From contig RDEW01000018.1 of NCBI GenBank assembly GCA_011109175.1, positions 417,091 through 481,090 of the forward strand: 64,000 nt of DNA, read 5' to 3'. Shown piece after piece: positions 24,735 through 36,480 of this stretch (position 1 is its first letter; each line of letters opens with the position of its first letter). This stretch comes from Dicyema japonicum (Eukaryota > Dicyemida > Rhombozoa > Dicyemidae). Below the pieces are notes generated by a model, which saw only the letters and a list, made by a program, of their open reading frames with translations, made no database searches and was not told the origin of the DNA. The translations under genes were made by a program, and so were the position numbers.

Positions 24735-24855
24735 TAAGCAGTGAGATCTCAGTGAGGATGGCGTCCCTCGTCAAGCAAAAAAAATCCTAAACGCATGAAA
24801 CCTTTAGTCGGAATAGATAGCAGCGATATTTGAATCAATAAGCATCTGAATCCCG
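24735..24855. repeat. Dispersed ~125-bp repeat, copy 2
   Basis: Second copy of the sequence at 23190-23320, same orientation, with small indels. No target duplication could be identified. Confidence 0.6.
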
Positions 24856-24930
24856 TCCAGAAGTAATCTGAGGAAATACCAACTATTTCAAATTCTCCCT
24901 AATTAACCTCCAAAACAATTTATTAAATAA

Positions 24931-25706
24931 TCATTTAGAAAAAAGTGAGTTAAACTGACTATTATACGGTCGCTTTCTGTCATCTACCACATCATTGTCT
25001 ACACTAGGCATTGGGGTACCCTTCTTCTCAGCCAACAATTTTAAGACCCGCAGACTCTCCTCTCTCTCCCTCTTTAACCTAAAACGTGCACACCCACATA
25101 TACCTCTCACTACGCAGTCTATCGATCGTCTTACTTCCAGACGTAACACTCGACTCCTTCCTCTGAGTAGATTTGGGGGGAGAAGACCTTTTGATCTCAT
25201 TAATTGGGTCATGGTACTTCTTCCTCTTGCAATCCCTTTCTTCCTTTCTACCAGTAACTATAATGGACAACATGTCAATCTCAGTTTTCCTGATTCTGGG
25301 TCCTTCCAGGAACCAAGGCTCAGATAAGTCTGGATTATCCTGATTCAGTTGCCCCAAATAATTGAGGTACCCAATCTTCTTCTCGAATGCTTCTTGTTCT
25401 TCCTTTTTTTCCCGCTCAGTCTCCTCGTTTTTAGCATCCTGGGCAGCCAATCCTTTCTCTTCACGTTCGAAGAGGTTTATATGTTCACAGACCGGGTCTT
25501 CGGTCTCAAAGGTTTGGTTTGCTCGATTTCTAAGTAGTTTCATGCGGAAATCAGATTCGTTGTTATCCAATCGCTTCATTATCTCGAGTTCCCTTTCGCG
25601 GGCTTTGGCTTCGTCCTTTCTGACGATAGCAATGTTATGTTTATTTCGCACATGCCACCTAAACTTTTAAAATAGTTGTTTACTCTTTCTTTGGGTTAAT
25701 ATTCAT
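24931..25706 (-). CDS. LENG1: LENG1-like CIR-domain protein
   Basis: Three exons: 25706-25684, 25658-25104 and 25078-24931. Both introns (25659-25683 and 25079-25103) are exactly 25 nt. Splicing gives 241 residues, close to the usual ~260 of animal LENG1. The N-terminus MNINPKKEWHVRNKHN is the CBF1-interacting co-repressor (CIR) N-terminal domain signature. ARERE and EKKIGYLNYLGQ follow, then DRLRSERLKRERE across the second intron, and the closing DDRKRPYNSQFN motif typical of the family. Splicing is needed to recover the WHVRNK start and the RLRSERLKRE helix, which independently confirms the micro-introns. The family is a conserved, basic, probably nuclear protein; its precise role is not settled. 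No membrane or signal segment. Confidence 0.93.
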
Positions 25707-26100
25707 AACAGACAACAAACAACAATATTGAATTAATATATTAAATAAATATTTTATTAAATAAAATGTTTAATAAATAAATTTTATTAAAAAACCAAGT
25801 TTACAGCATAGTAAATAAATGATTGAAAATAAATCCATAAATGGTCCCTCATATTGGATTAAAAGTCAATCCGCTACTCACGGAAGAAACGATTCCTAAT
25901 CGCAGATCCTGATTTTTTCGGGATTGTGAGGACGATGGAAACTCACTTCGCCTGTCCATTTCCAAAGCAACAGAAAACGGATTGTCAAAAGAAACCCTTT
26001 CCATTGATTCTTCTGCAGGGATATAAGAGAAGAATCTTTTTTGAAGTGGAACAAAAAGCCACGAATGTTGGATGGCTCAATAGATTACTGGAAACTGTGA
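25707..26100. other. Upstream region of LENG1 and spacer
   Basis: AT-rich, with tandem-like (AATAAATTTTATT) stretches at 25740-25790. No gene recognised. Confidence 0.35.
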
Positions 26101-26105
26101 TCACT

Positions 26106-27710
26106 AGGCGATTTTTGTCAATAAAGTCAAAAATTCATATGTTTTAAAATTGTTTAAAACTTATAAAAATGTTATTTTTAATCAAAAATATTATATTAGT
26201 CAAAGTTATAAAGTCAAAAAAGTTAAAATTTTTGTAATGTCAAAAAAATCAAAATTTAAATTTTTTAGGTCAATAAAGTCAAAATTTTATTGATTTTTAC
26301 GCGTTCAACCAAGAATGAAATTGAAAAGAATAAGTCTGTTGTTAGAATCCAATGAATTTTCTATCATTCACATGAAATCTCTTTTGTAATTTATGTGGGA
26401 CATTTTTAACTACAAAATCAATTTTTTTATCGAATCACATCGATCGTCTAGAAGCATATCAAATTAGCAGGTTTATTATTTTTATTACTATTTAACACAT
26501 GTCAATACTATAAAACTGATTTTCTCGTCCATCTTCCGCCACATGGGCAGATAAAGTCATAAGGGTTTTGTCGAATTCGATATCCCTTGCATAAGCTGAA
26601 CAGTAAAGCTTACGAGACTTGTATTGGAGATAATCTTCCTTCTACTTACGCTTGCCGAAAAAAGTGTAGAAAATTTATGCCAGAAGCAGCTTGACAGAAT
26701 TAGCCATTTTGAGGTTTTATTTGCATTTATAATATATCTGAATTTTTTTTGTTTTAATTGACGAAACTGATATCCGGGGACAGAAGTATGTCATTGCACT
26801 TATTAGTAGAATTTCTGATCCCAAGAAAATATTTTTAACGTCTTGTCCATTGTCTTCTGCGGCTAACTCGTCGATTGTCTGTCAGGGATTTTGCGATAGA
26901 TCGCGATAATTTTGTATTACTGATGTAGCCAGATACATGGTAGCTGGTATCGAAGGTTTTAATACACGATTTGCATCGTGCAACACGTGCTCTTCATCTT
27001 CTTCATAACTGTTGCATTAAAATAAGAAGATATTTTAAGGATGTGGATTTTTTAATTTCATTTAATTCATTGATAAATGTCAAACAAGACACGAAGAGAA
27101 AAATTTGCTGAAATTGGGTATTCACCTGAAGTTATTCTAACAAGATGGGGGAGTTGGATGGAAGCAGCTTTCCATTATTGCAAAAATTACACAGAAATAT
27201 AAAAAATAATTGAAAGTTTCGACGGAGAGGGGATTTTAGTCGAAAGATGTTTGCAAGCGGTTTGTCAACAGCGAACTACGTACATATTATGTGAAATAAT
27301 AGAGAAGGCTGAAGAAACCTATTTCACTATAGAGACGCTGTTGAAGACATTAAGAAATTGAATCGGGAAGTATCTAGAATGAAGATTATCTGTAAATCAA
27401 GTGCTTTCTATTTCAAAAATGGAGAACAACATTTTTCCACATGTATACAACTATCTTAAAAAGTATCCTTCCACATCTGTTGAGAGAAGTTTTTATTTAT
27501 TGGGAAAATTACTATCTAAAGACCGAAATTTTAAAACCCGAAAACGTTTCGAATTACATTATTCTGTATTTTAATAAAGATTTAGATTAGTTTTTATATT
27601 AAAAAAATTTTTTGTTGATAAATTTATCATAAAGTCAAAAAAGATTAAAATTTTGAAATTTTAAGGTCAAAAAAGTCAATTTTGTGTCAAAAATTCCGAT
27701 TTATAAAGTC
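26106..27710 (+). mobile_element. Second hAT-type transposon, decayed
   Basis: Left-end sequence at 26106-26300 (GGCGATTTTTGTCAATAAAG, then repeated GTCAAAAA words) recurs at about 62785-62915. The right end near 27650-27710 has similar GTCAAAAA words and a TAGGAC-type end on the reverse strand. Inside, 26755-27000 reads IDETDIRGQKYVIALI and later ARYMVAGIEGF. From 27077 it reads VILTRWGSWMEAAFHYC, and near 27475 STSVERSFYLLGKLLSKDRN. This is the order of a hAT transposase (catalytic region, insertion, C-terminal dimerisation). Stops occur throughout (TAA at about 27200). I could not find a convincing 8-bp duplication, so the limits are approximate. Confidence 0.7.
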
Positions 27711-28094
27711 CTAATTGCAGATCTAATGAGATTAGCGCCTCAGAACTGCTGGTTCTTATTATTATCGCCCAGGACCACTTGGTTAATATAGAAAGGATAT
27801 CAAGCAATTCCATACAGACAATGTGAACGTCGAAAACGCCGTGGACGGGAATTTTGAACTTCTCTTCATATCGAGCTCGTGGTCATTTCGTATTTACGGT
27901 GATTTTCGAGGTATTTGACAAAAATCTCGTTAAGGGATTTGCTCAGTATGTTGTCCATCTTCACAAATTTTCGTTCTTGTTTAAGTAGAAATGCTTCACA
28001 TAGTCCGACGATTTTGTCAGCCGCTTCCTGGTTTTTGGTCAATTATAAAATGTGTAGACACGTTTTCAAACACAAATATTTTCAAATCGGTTCA

Positions 28095-28370
28095 GATACC
28101 TAAAGCAGCTGCTTCTACCTCGGAGAACCCAAAAATCAAGAAATATTCTTCCTCGGGGACCGCTACCGATTTACTCTTGTTGAGACCGAATCATTGGGAG
28201 CCGTTGGTCCAATGACGGCTGAGTTCTTGCGAGAACTCGGAGGAATGCTTGCCAGAAAGAAAAGAAATCAAAGTGAAGGGTTATGGCTGAGAAAAAAGAT
28301 TGGAATGGCCATACTCCGAGGGAACTTGTTCGCAATCCACGCAGCCGGCTTCCTCAGCTAGCATTTGTTT
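28095..28370 (+). pseudogene. 3' fragment of RLE-type (PHD-RT) retrotransposon
   Basis: One forward frame reads FLGDRYRFTLVETESLGAVG, then AEFLRELGGMLARKKRNQS and KKIGMAILRGNLFAIHAAGF. It aligns with the C-terminal block of the element at 43.0-46.0 kb (YTFEPVAVETSGVIG...SLQIVRGNALSILRAAS). Only the last ~85 codons remain. Confidence 0.7.
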
Positions 28371-29045
28371 CTTTGGTAAAAAATTACTTTAAATTATAAA
28401 AATACAAAATTTAGATTCATCTTAGGAGGTGGAAATATCGCGAACCGATTTTACACGAATCTTCTGGAATTTTCAAATATTAGCTCCAATCGTCTATTGA
28501 TCGGGGAGGGCTTTCCAGCAGCTCGTTTTTCTTTAGGTAACGAATCCGGATATTCTTGAAAAAGGCTTTATCCACTTTCCTTTTCTAGCGATGCTACTAA
28601 CAAGTGAGCAAAATACTATCCTCCTTACAATTACATTTTTTGTACAATACAGGAGACCTTCCTCCTGACATTAGGCTCACAACTTTAGACAAAAATCTAA
28701 TTGACAATACAGGGGATCTCTCTCCTCGACGTCATGTTCCCTAATACATTGACCTAACAGTCAGCTACTGTTGATTCGGCTGAGTACGAACCTAGCAAGC
28801 AAACTTAAAGAAAATCAGAGCCTTTCATTTCTCAGTAATCTTAAGAAGTTTTCGTCCCCTTTTATAGACCCTATCGGCAGAGCCTAGTAAGAAGTTAAAC
28901 GTCTTCCAGTAACACGAGGCTACAAAAATTGCGTATAATCCCTCGAGGAACCATGCGAAGACGAGGTAGCTGCTGAGACTGGAACTAATGGCCACTTGAT
29001 TTAAATAAACAAATAATGAGACACCACATGCCTTGTTATTTTAAA
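28371..29045. other. Intergenic; no supported gene
   Basis: Nothing recognised. A duplicated phrase, caatacaggrgA(C/T)CTYTCTCC, appears near 28647 and 28706, too short to classify. Confidence 0.3.
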
Positions 29046-30067
29046 TCAATGTTTATTAAAAATACTTTTATACATTTTATAAACCTTGGATAGCGAATAT
29101 CTAACAGATTTTGTTAGTCCAGCAGTGATAATTCCTTTAAAAGCCTGCGACAAACTAGCCTTCGACACAATTGCTTTGATTGAACTGATAATAACATCCT
29201 TTGAAGGATTGTGAGCCAATATCATTAGAATTTCCTCAATGTCAGGGTTCTTCTGGTCCTTGTTCATTTTATGCCACAACTGGAGTTGGAGATTCTTTGG
29301 GAGATGATTTAGATGATGGAGTCTTGATGAATATACTAGTTGCTGTTCGAAAATACCATCCTTTTGGTGCCAGTAAAGGTGCCCCCCAAATCCCTCAATG
29401 TGGGGACCGTATAGATTCCTAAAGTGACTCAGATTCTCACGCACAATGTTCCCAATCTTGCCTTTGTCCTCTCCAAACTAAGGGTCACACAAAAACCTAC
29501 TAAAAGTCTAAAGTCACCACTGTAGGACAGCCACACTATGGTTCTGAACAGCTCCTCCTCCGTGAATGTCTCCGGTAGTAGAAGTAAGGCCACGTGAAGA
29601 GCCGAAGCCAGATTTCCTCGTAAAGCATCTCCTAGTTCATCAGAAATCCCATTTTTTAATGACAAAACAGGTTTCTGGAGTCTATATCAAATTAAGAGAC
29701 TCTACCTTCCACTGGCATACAAAAAGTCCCAGTCGTACAAGTCGGATATAAAATCCCCCGTAGTAATAACGCCGTATTTAAACAATCTACCGTTGTAACT
29801 GATCAGTGTGTTGTAGAACATCCTGGCACCAAAATTACACTGCAAATTTGCAAGACGACTGGGTCCGGCAAGGCGACACGCTGAATAGTGCTTACGGTTG
29901 ATTAATGTGTTTTCTGCATGAAATAAAGTTGCATCGTCAACGATCAAAATAAGGTCAATCACTTTGTGGGTGTTCATTTCGGAAAGAACAGAGGATCCAT
30001 AGGCAAATGCAGAATTGACTGACTTTGGTAAAGTGGACAAAAATTCACAGCAACGCTCAATTAACAT
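29046..30067 (-). CDS. TAMM41: Mitochondrial phosphatidate cytidylyltransferase (CDP-diacylglycerol synthase) TAM41
   Basis: Makes CDP-diacylglycerol from phosphatidic acid and CTP on the matrix side of the mitochondrial inner membrane, the first step to cardiolipin (family knowledge). Three exons: 30067-29706, 29681-29501 and 29477-29046, with introns of 24 nt (29682-29705) and 23 nt (29478-29500). The product is 324 residues, near the usual ~320-340. Visible family features are the nucleotidyltransferase start FAYGSSV with VIDLILIVDD, then YNTLISYNGRLFKYGVI, WDFLYASGRLQKPV (across intron 1), SYSGDFRLLFGEDKGK (across intron 2), PDIEEILMILA, and the C-terminal KGIITAGLTKSVRYS. Splicing is needed for the GEDKGK motif. 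The 24 nt intron carries an in-frame TAG. No obvious mitochondrial presequence beyond the short N-terminus. Confidence 0.95.
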
Positions 30068-30129
30068 TATTTAAATTTAATATTTAATATATAATGAAAT
30101 TCATTTTAATTTTAAAAATTCAAGTAAAC

Positions 30130-31378
30130 ATTTTCTTGCATCTGTTGCTTTGGACCGCTTAAAACATCCTGCAGGAAATTACCTATCAGCATGCCATAGT
30201 GGATTTCGTGAAGGAAGGTCGACAGCGGACATTCTGTGGAGCCACAGGTGGCGGTGTGCAACGGCTCAAAGATACAAAAATGCCACGACCATCCTGGGGA
30301 TCGATATGTCAAGAGCTTTCGACACCATTAGCCGACACAAGCTAATGGTTGTCCTTCATCAATTTGTGGACCAATCATTGCTACGGATAATCAGAGTACT
30401 TCTCTCAAGTACTGAACTGTCAGTCCGAATTGGGAGAACTCTATCCCGACCATTCAAAACTACAATCGGCACTCCTCAGGGAGACTCCCTCTCCCCTTAC
30501 TATTTGTGATATATCTCGAAGCTGCACTAAAGGATCTAAGAACTTGCTATGAAGGAAAAATAAACGAAGTCGTATACGCGGATGATGTGGATTTTATATC
30601 CGAGGATACAGAAGCTCTCACACATCTGCTGGAAAATGCACCGGACAAACTGGGGGAATGGTTCCTCATCGTTAACCGGGCCAAAACGGAAATCACGGAA
30701 ATCAAAAGAATGGACAACATCCTTAATGAACGTTGGCGACATGTTAATAAGCTTGGATCCCTACTGGGGGACACAGAAGACATCATCAAAAGGAAAACAC
30801 TTGCAGGAGTAGCAATGCGAAAACTCAAAAAGGGATGGCTGAAAGGACTAGATGTCAATCTGCGGATACGCATGTACAATGCATTTGTGAAACCGATACT
30901 GACATACAATGCTGGTACTTGGGCCTGTACAGGTGCGGAATCAATGGCTCTCGATGGGTTCCACAGAAAACAGCTTAGAGTATTATTTGGCATGCAGTGG
31001 CCGGCCAGAATCTCGAATACCGGTATTTACAAAAAATGCAAGAGTAGGCCTCTAAGCCTGGAAATCACTGACGCCCGGTGGAGACTGTTTGGTCACGTAC
31101 TACGCATGGATCTTGCTGCCCCGGCTAATGTGGCGATGGAGGACCATTTCATGTTCGAGGGCAAATGCTTCCGTGGCAGACCAAGGATGACCCTACCTAT
31201 CATGCTGCACAAAGACCTCCAAAGGATGAAGAAATGCCTAAAGACGGGAGACGATCTGGACATGCTGAGATCGACTGCGTGTAACCGTGGAGGATGGAAG
31301 AGGCTAACTAATAACATTGTTTCTTGTATTGCACATGCTTTGCTATAACTATTATGGCAAGGCGATAAGTGCTGTAAT
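30130..31378 (+). mobile_element. RTE-like non-LTR retrotransposon, 5'-truncated, one frameshift
   Basis: The frame enters inside the RT: SGFREGRSTADILWSH, ILGIDMSRAFDTISR, then TIGTPQGDSLSP. A one-base frame change near 30495-30505 leads to IYLEAALKDL and the catalytic EVVYADDVDF. The rest is open to 31345 (KLGSLLGDTED, GTWACTGAES, WRLFGHVLRMD, RGRPRMTLPI). The 3' end carries a TAATAATAATAAG microsatellite-like tail at about 31368, typical of this group. No endonuclease is present, so it is a dead-on-arrival truncated copy. It is the best-preserved RT of this family in the window. Confidence 0.87.
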
Positions 31379-31850
31379 AATAATAAGTAAACATTTGAAA
31401 TAACCTCGTGGTAGATCAAAATATCAATTTCTTTTAAACCAGAGACGTGTCCCGTATTTAATAAGCTCGACCAATATCTAAAACCTCCCCTGGTAGTCTT
31501 TAACCTCGAATAAACTATTTCTTACATGTGAGCCTGTATTGTCATTCACAACATTAAATAAGGTAGTTGAATATCTGCAGAAGAAAAGGCTTCACCATGC
31601 TACTTTTGTTAACATAAAAAAAATATACTTTGTTAAGATAAATTTTGTAAAACAGCTTCGGGTATGTCAGAGTTGAATAGGTCTATAGTAAATCAAAAAA
31701 TACAGCAAACAGTACGACATCCAAATATGACTCACACCACGCGGAGTATTTGAGGGTTCGCATTTGACCAAGTCTTTCGTCATAAAATCCATTAAAATTT
31801 AATTTTTCTTATATATTATTTAATTTTTTGTATAAAAGTCATTAATATTT
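31379..31850. other. Spacer before ZYG11-like copy 1
   Basis: No gene recognised; AT-rich. Confidence 0.3.
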
Positions 31851-31893
31851 TTTTAAAATTAACTTAATTATAAATTCAAAATTTTGTTAGAAA
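31851..31893 (+). promoter_or_regulatory. Conserved 5' leader of ZYG11-like copy 1
   Basis: About 43 bp immediately before the ATG are nearly identical to the sequence before copy 2 and similar before copy 3 (core TTAATTATAAATTC, then TTTTGTTAGAAA abutting ATG). Conservation just upstream of the start suggests 5' UTR/promoter carried along in the duplication. Whether it is functional is not shown. Confidence 0.5.
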
Positions 31894-34241
31894 ATGGAAA
31901 TACCCTCATTATATGAGCATTGCCTTGTTCATATTCGAACAGACTGTGATGTAAAAAAATATCAAGAATTAAACGAAAAAACTAATATAATGATGTGTAA
32001 AAGAATATTTAAGGAAAGGATATATCCGACAGATCCAAATGAAATTGAAGTTCTATCAGATACACACAAAATTTCAGATGTAGTACAGAAAAATGTTTTT
32101 TTTGTTGAATTTACGGATGACATTGACGTTATGGGTGTTGTAAAGATGATTCAAGTTTATCCGAATTTATCGAATATTAAATTATTCGAAATTACTTCAT
32201 CACAAAAGAATCCTTTACTACCATTCTCACCCAATAATGTCCAATCATTCTCACTTCTGAGATATAATGACCCAGATTTGCTACATTCCCTATTTATGAC
32301 TGGATTTAACAAAATAACTTCCCTTGAACTTGGCTATATATATAATAGTGGAAAAATATTTAAAAACAGCACAATTAAAATAATGGATAAACTGGAAAAC
32401 ATATACTTTATGAACGTTCTAGTTAAAGACTTTGAAGAATTTGCTGCTAACTTAAACCGTCCAGAGTCTCTATGGTTTAATTTATATCAAATTCAGTTAT
32501 TTTACGCACATAAATAATTTTTATGTTTGTGAAACAAATATGAACATTTTTAAAATCAATTGTATTCCTCTTCTGGAAAAAACCAAAAACCTTATTTATC
32601 TGAATTTATCGGGGTATATTGTAGATGTGGAGAGATTAACAAAGTTGTCGTTTCTAATGATCATAGTATAGTGGCCAAAATTGGATTGAAAAAAAATAAT
32701 TTTGACCAACTTATAAGTTTCAGTGTGGATATAAATGAATTGGTATTTTTGATGATATAATATAGGATGATAAAGAATCATTTATAAACAACTTTGTCAG
32801 ACTTCTCTTTGATATAGAAGCTGAACAAGAAGACTTTAATGTGATTTGCAATGGAAATAACAAATATCGAAATAAATTATTAAGTCAATTTTTGAAAGTA
32901 TTTTTTAAAACATTAGTTCAGTTTTTGGATCAGACATATGATAAAAATAGTCAATTTGCAGAATATATCATGTAAGCGAATCGTATTATTCCAGACCAAT
33001 TCTAAATACTATTACCAAAAACTATCAAATATCATACTTTAATCGCTGGTATGCGTTGATCCTATTTTTAGTATGATTTATGATGTTGTTCTTAAAATTG
33101 TTAAATATACCCAAATTGTTGGAATAGAATTTGTACTATAATTTTAAACTTTTAGAAAATTTCTGATATTTTAAAGTTATTACACTTTTTGAAACCATGG
33201 GAGACATCAATTGTCGTTTGCAAATTTTTCATTTTAGTTGCCCACGTTTTCATTCCTGATTAAAGTATTGTTCTTGTTGGGAAGACGACAATAGTGATGA
33301 TAAAGATTGTTGTCAATCTATTATGAAAAGTATGAACATAGGACTTCTTAGCTATCTTGGCTATTCCGGACTCGTCAAAGTTTGAAATTAATAACAGGAT
33401 AATTTTAGTACTGCTTCGAACGTCTTAAAGCATGCAACGACTTTGGTTATGCCATATTCAATGTGTTGAGATATCTTCTAGGTATTTGAAATATATTTAT
33501 TTAGACGAAAATGAAAAAAATATGGATTTGTTTCTTGAATTGGATGGAATTTCTAAAATTCACGATTATTTTAGAAGTTTTCTATTAAACAAGAATAAAA
33601 ACTGTTATACTGCAATTCAAATCATTACAGTCGTAGAAACTCTAGCTAAATTTCCAAAAGCAAGAGGTTTACTTGTTTCGTGTGGAATAATAGAAGATTT
33701 ATTGTAAAGTCGGTGTTTCATTAAAAGGAATCCTTATTACGATCAACTTGATTTCAATGCGCACTATTTTATCTACAGTTGCATGTGTATGATATTGGGG
33801 GATCCAAATATTATTTTTCCAACATTTTTAAATTTGAATATCGGTGATTTGAGTCCAAAGGAATTCATTCTAAATAAAATTTGTCAATTTATAAAAGAAA
33901 ATCCGTATGAAGCAGATTGCGATATCCATAGTAGGTAATTTTATTTTCTATGTCGAAGGTCAATGATACCAACAATAAATTATTAAATGTGAACACGGAT
34001 GAGCGACTTTTGCTTTGGGTTGTGTGGGAATTTGCTAATTTAACCACTAAATATTGTTAATTTTTATTTTTAAAATAGCAAATGTATTTATGGAGGTGTT
34101 GATTCCGCATAACATTATTGAGAAAATTGAGAATATATGTTGTCAATCCAATATGGAAGAGATCCATTCCTACGCTGCGATTTTTAGAACAAACTACAAT
34201 GTTGTTATTTTTGATTTTAGGATTACATTCATCGTCACTAA
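31894..34241 (+). CDS. ZYG11-like CUL2 substrate receptor, copy 1 (one frame lesion)
   Basis: ZYG11/ZER1 proteins are Cullin-2 E3 substrate receptors with N-terminal LRRs and C-terminal armadillo repeats (family knowledge). The N-terminus has MEIPSLYEHCLVHI, like the ZYG11 start helix. LRR-like stretches follow: YPNLSNIKLF, KITSLELG, NLIYLNLSG. The ARM part has MDLFLELDGISKIHDYF, TVVETLAKFPKARGLL, CMCMILGDPN and WVVWEFANLTTK, matching the ...GVQLWAVWAL... block of ZYG11. Introns are 20-29 nt, at the same places in all three copies; the first lies in ...LW and starts near 32474. Others end near 32666, 32763, 32904 and 34220. The stop is TAA at 34239-34241. A base missing near 33984 (ACAATAAATTATTAAA versus copy 2) breaks the frame, so it may be a pseudogene or an assembly error. 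Confidence 0.78.
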
Positions 34242-34249
34242 TTAAGTAT

Positions 34250-34800
34250 TCAAGTTAACTAATTTCTTTATTAATAAATTATTAACAATATGTATTCATT
34301 TCTTAGTCGCTATTACAGAGGCTTGCAACTCATTATTTACTGCTAGACTGATTTTTTTCTTAAAAATCAAAATATATTTTTAACAATAATCATATTTTCT
34401 GTAAACATAATGACAGTAAAAATTCATTTATAGCCATCAATGAATCATTATTTAACATGTAATAGGTCTTCCTGAATCGTTCATAGGTTTTTGGGCAATC
34501 ACGTGGTATTTAGAATCGGAAATCTATTATATAAATTAATTTTCTACTTTAAGTGATTAAAAAACTTGCAAATTGTGTACTCTTGAACAAGGATGATATA
34601 ATCGTCGTAGTCAAAGACCAGTGCATTCATACGCTGTTTACCGGATAAGCTTCATTGGACGATCTGAACTGTTGGCTCGTTACGAACATTCTACATACAA
34701 GTCACGAAAACCGAGTGGCTTTTCCAAAGGATATCCCTGGCAGTAGTCAGAGGTAACAGCCACTCGATCATATCCGCTGGACTCAGTAATTAACTAGTCA
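34250..34800. other. Spacer; no supported gene
   Basis: AT-rich with no recognised element. Confidence 0.3.
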
Positions 34801-35360
34801 CGAAAAGTGTTATACAACAATTTTCACAAAACAGAAGATTGACAAACTCCGCTCAATGTGTAACCATAAATGGAAACTCAATCTCTACGACCAACTCAAT
34901 CAAGATACTAGGCGTAGTTTACGACCCACTCTTGACCTTCAGCAAACACATCGACAACGTCATCTCTTCGGCACAACTAAAGCTAAATTTTGTTAAAACA
35001 CTCCTTGGACAATATAATTGGTGTTTCAACTCAAATTTAGACTCGCTCTACATGCAGTATATTCAACCGTCTCTAACTTACGGGTGTGCTGCATGGGGAA
35101 CCAACCTATCAAACAGGAATGTAGAAAAAATCAATACCTTTTAAAAAATGGCCAGTAAGGCTTTGTAAAAGTTTTCTTGGACACCTCTAAACCCTACACA
35201 TTTTGAGAAATTAGTGAGAAAAACCGGAGCCTTACTACTTTCCAAAAAAAGTTAGAAACTCCCGCCCAATCCGGAACCCGAAAGAACACCAAGCAATCAT
35301 CTGACGGCTATGTAGTTATTTAATTTGTCGGTGATTTTTGGTTTTTAATAATAATAATAA
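34800..35360 (+). pseudogene. Jockey/CR1-like retrotransposon 3' fragment
   Basis: The frame from 34839 reads IKILGVVYDPLLTFSKHID, then YMQYIQPSLTYGCAAWG and NVEKINTF. These are the thumb and post-RT region of jockey-like elements, after the catalytic centre. It ends with an AATAATAATAAT tail at about 35349. The RT core and endonuclease are missing. Confidence 0.72.
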
Positions 35361-35699
35361 TTCTTTCAATAATTTTCCGCTTTATTGAAAAATAGGAGTG
35401 CAAACATTCTTGCTGCAGTTTATGAATCCCTGAATTCCACTTTCTATGGATAGACTCGGAAATAGTTCGCATTTCAGACTTGCTATCTATACAAATAACT
35501 AGTCTGTGCTATTCAAAATTTTCGTCTTTGATGTATAATCGACCTTCAATGACAATAAATTTCTTGGAATTTTTTATTAATTTGGATTTTGCTTGTCTTG
35601 TAGATGTTTGTACAGGCTCACCATTTAGAATGCTCACTATAGTTTGATATTATATAATATTATTGACAGAGCTTATTATTATCATATAAATAGATAAAC

Positions 35700-36000
35700 A
35701 TTTTATAGAGCACATGTCGCTAACAAAGCGATGGAAGATTACTTTGACAGTTGCGAAAAACCCTTCCGCGGACGACCTAGATCGACACTTCCGACAGCCT
35801 TAAACAAAGACTTAAATCGTGTGAGAAAAAATCTAAAGACGGGGGACGACCTGGACAAATTGAGATCACTCACATTCGACAGAGGAAGCTGGAAAAGACT
35901 AACTATAAATATTGTTTCTTTGAGTGTTGCACATGCTATAACATTATGGCTTTCGTCCCATAATAATGTTGAATATGTTTGAATAATGGCAAAATATATT
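35700..36000 (+). pseudogene. RTE-like retrotransposon 3' fragment
   Basis: Reads RAHVANKAMEDYFDSC, then FRGRPRSTLPTALNKDL and TGDDLDKLRSLTFDRGSW, then IVSLSVAHA. It is nearly colinear with the end of the element at 31.1-31.35 kb. 5'-truncated to about 90 codons. Confidence 0.78.
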
Positions 36001-36480
36001 ATGTATTTCCGACATGAGTAAAAATGAAAAGTGATAGACAGGTGACATGTAACCACCACGGAACGCTACAGATGTCACAGGCGCTACGCGTTACATAATG
36101 CTCAAATTTACAATTTCAAGCATTTTTTATTAAACTTTACACATGTTTTTCTCATTTATTATATTTAAATTAAAAAATTCTAATTTAAAAATTTTTGGAA
36201 GGCGCAACAGTTTTTAAATTTTAAATAGCATAATACAGGCGTGTTTTATAAACTTAAGCTGATGGGTCCATCCTTCTTTAAAACAACCAAAGAATAAATT
36301 AATATAATGAAAATAATGGAAGAGAAGGGGATCGTCGATCTAATGACAAGACAAAAAATACCGATTTACTCAAAAGTCAAAGAATTTTTTATCTATCAAT
36401 CGGAGGTTATACCTTAAAGACACAAATGGAAACCACAAAATTGTCATTTTCTCTAATAATTAGTGGCCTCGCAAATTCAT
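36001..36480. other. Spacer; no supported gene
   Basis: AT-rich, no recognised domain. Confidence 0.3.

Noticed and set aside
26106..27710. 8-bp target duplication for the second hAT
   Set aside because: Sequences next to the presumed ends do not match convincingly; ends are too decayed.
35340..35370. (AAT)n microsatellite as an independent locus
   Set aside because: It is the 3' tail of the adjacent jockey/CR1-like fragment, as similar tails follow the RTE-like copies.
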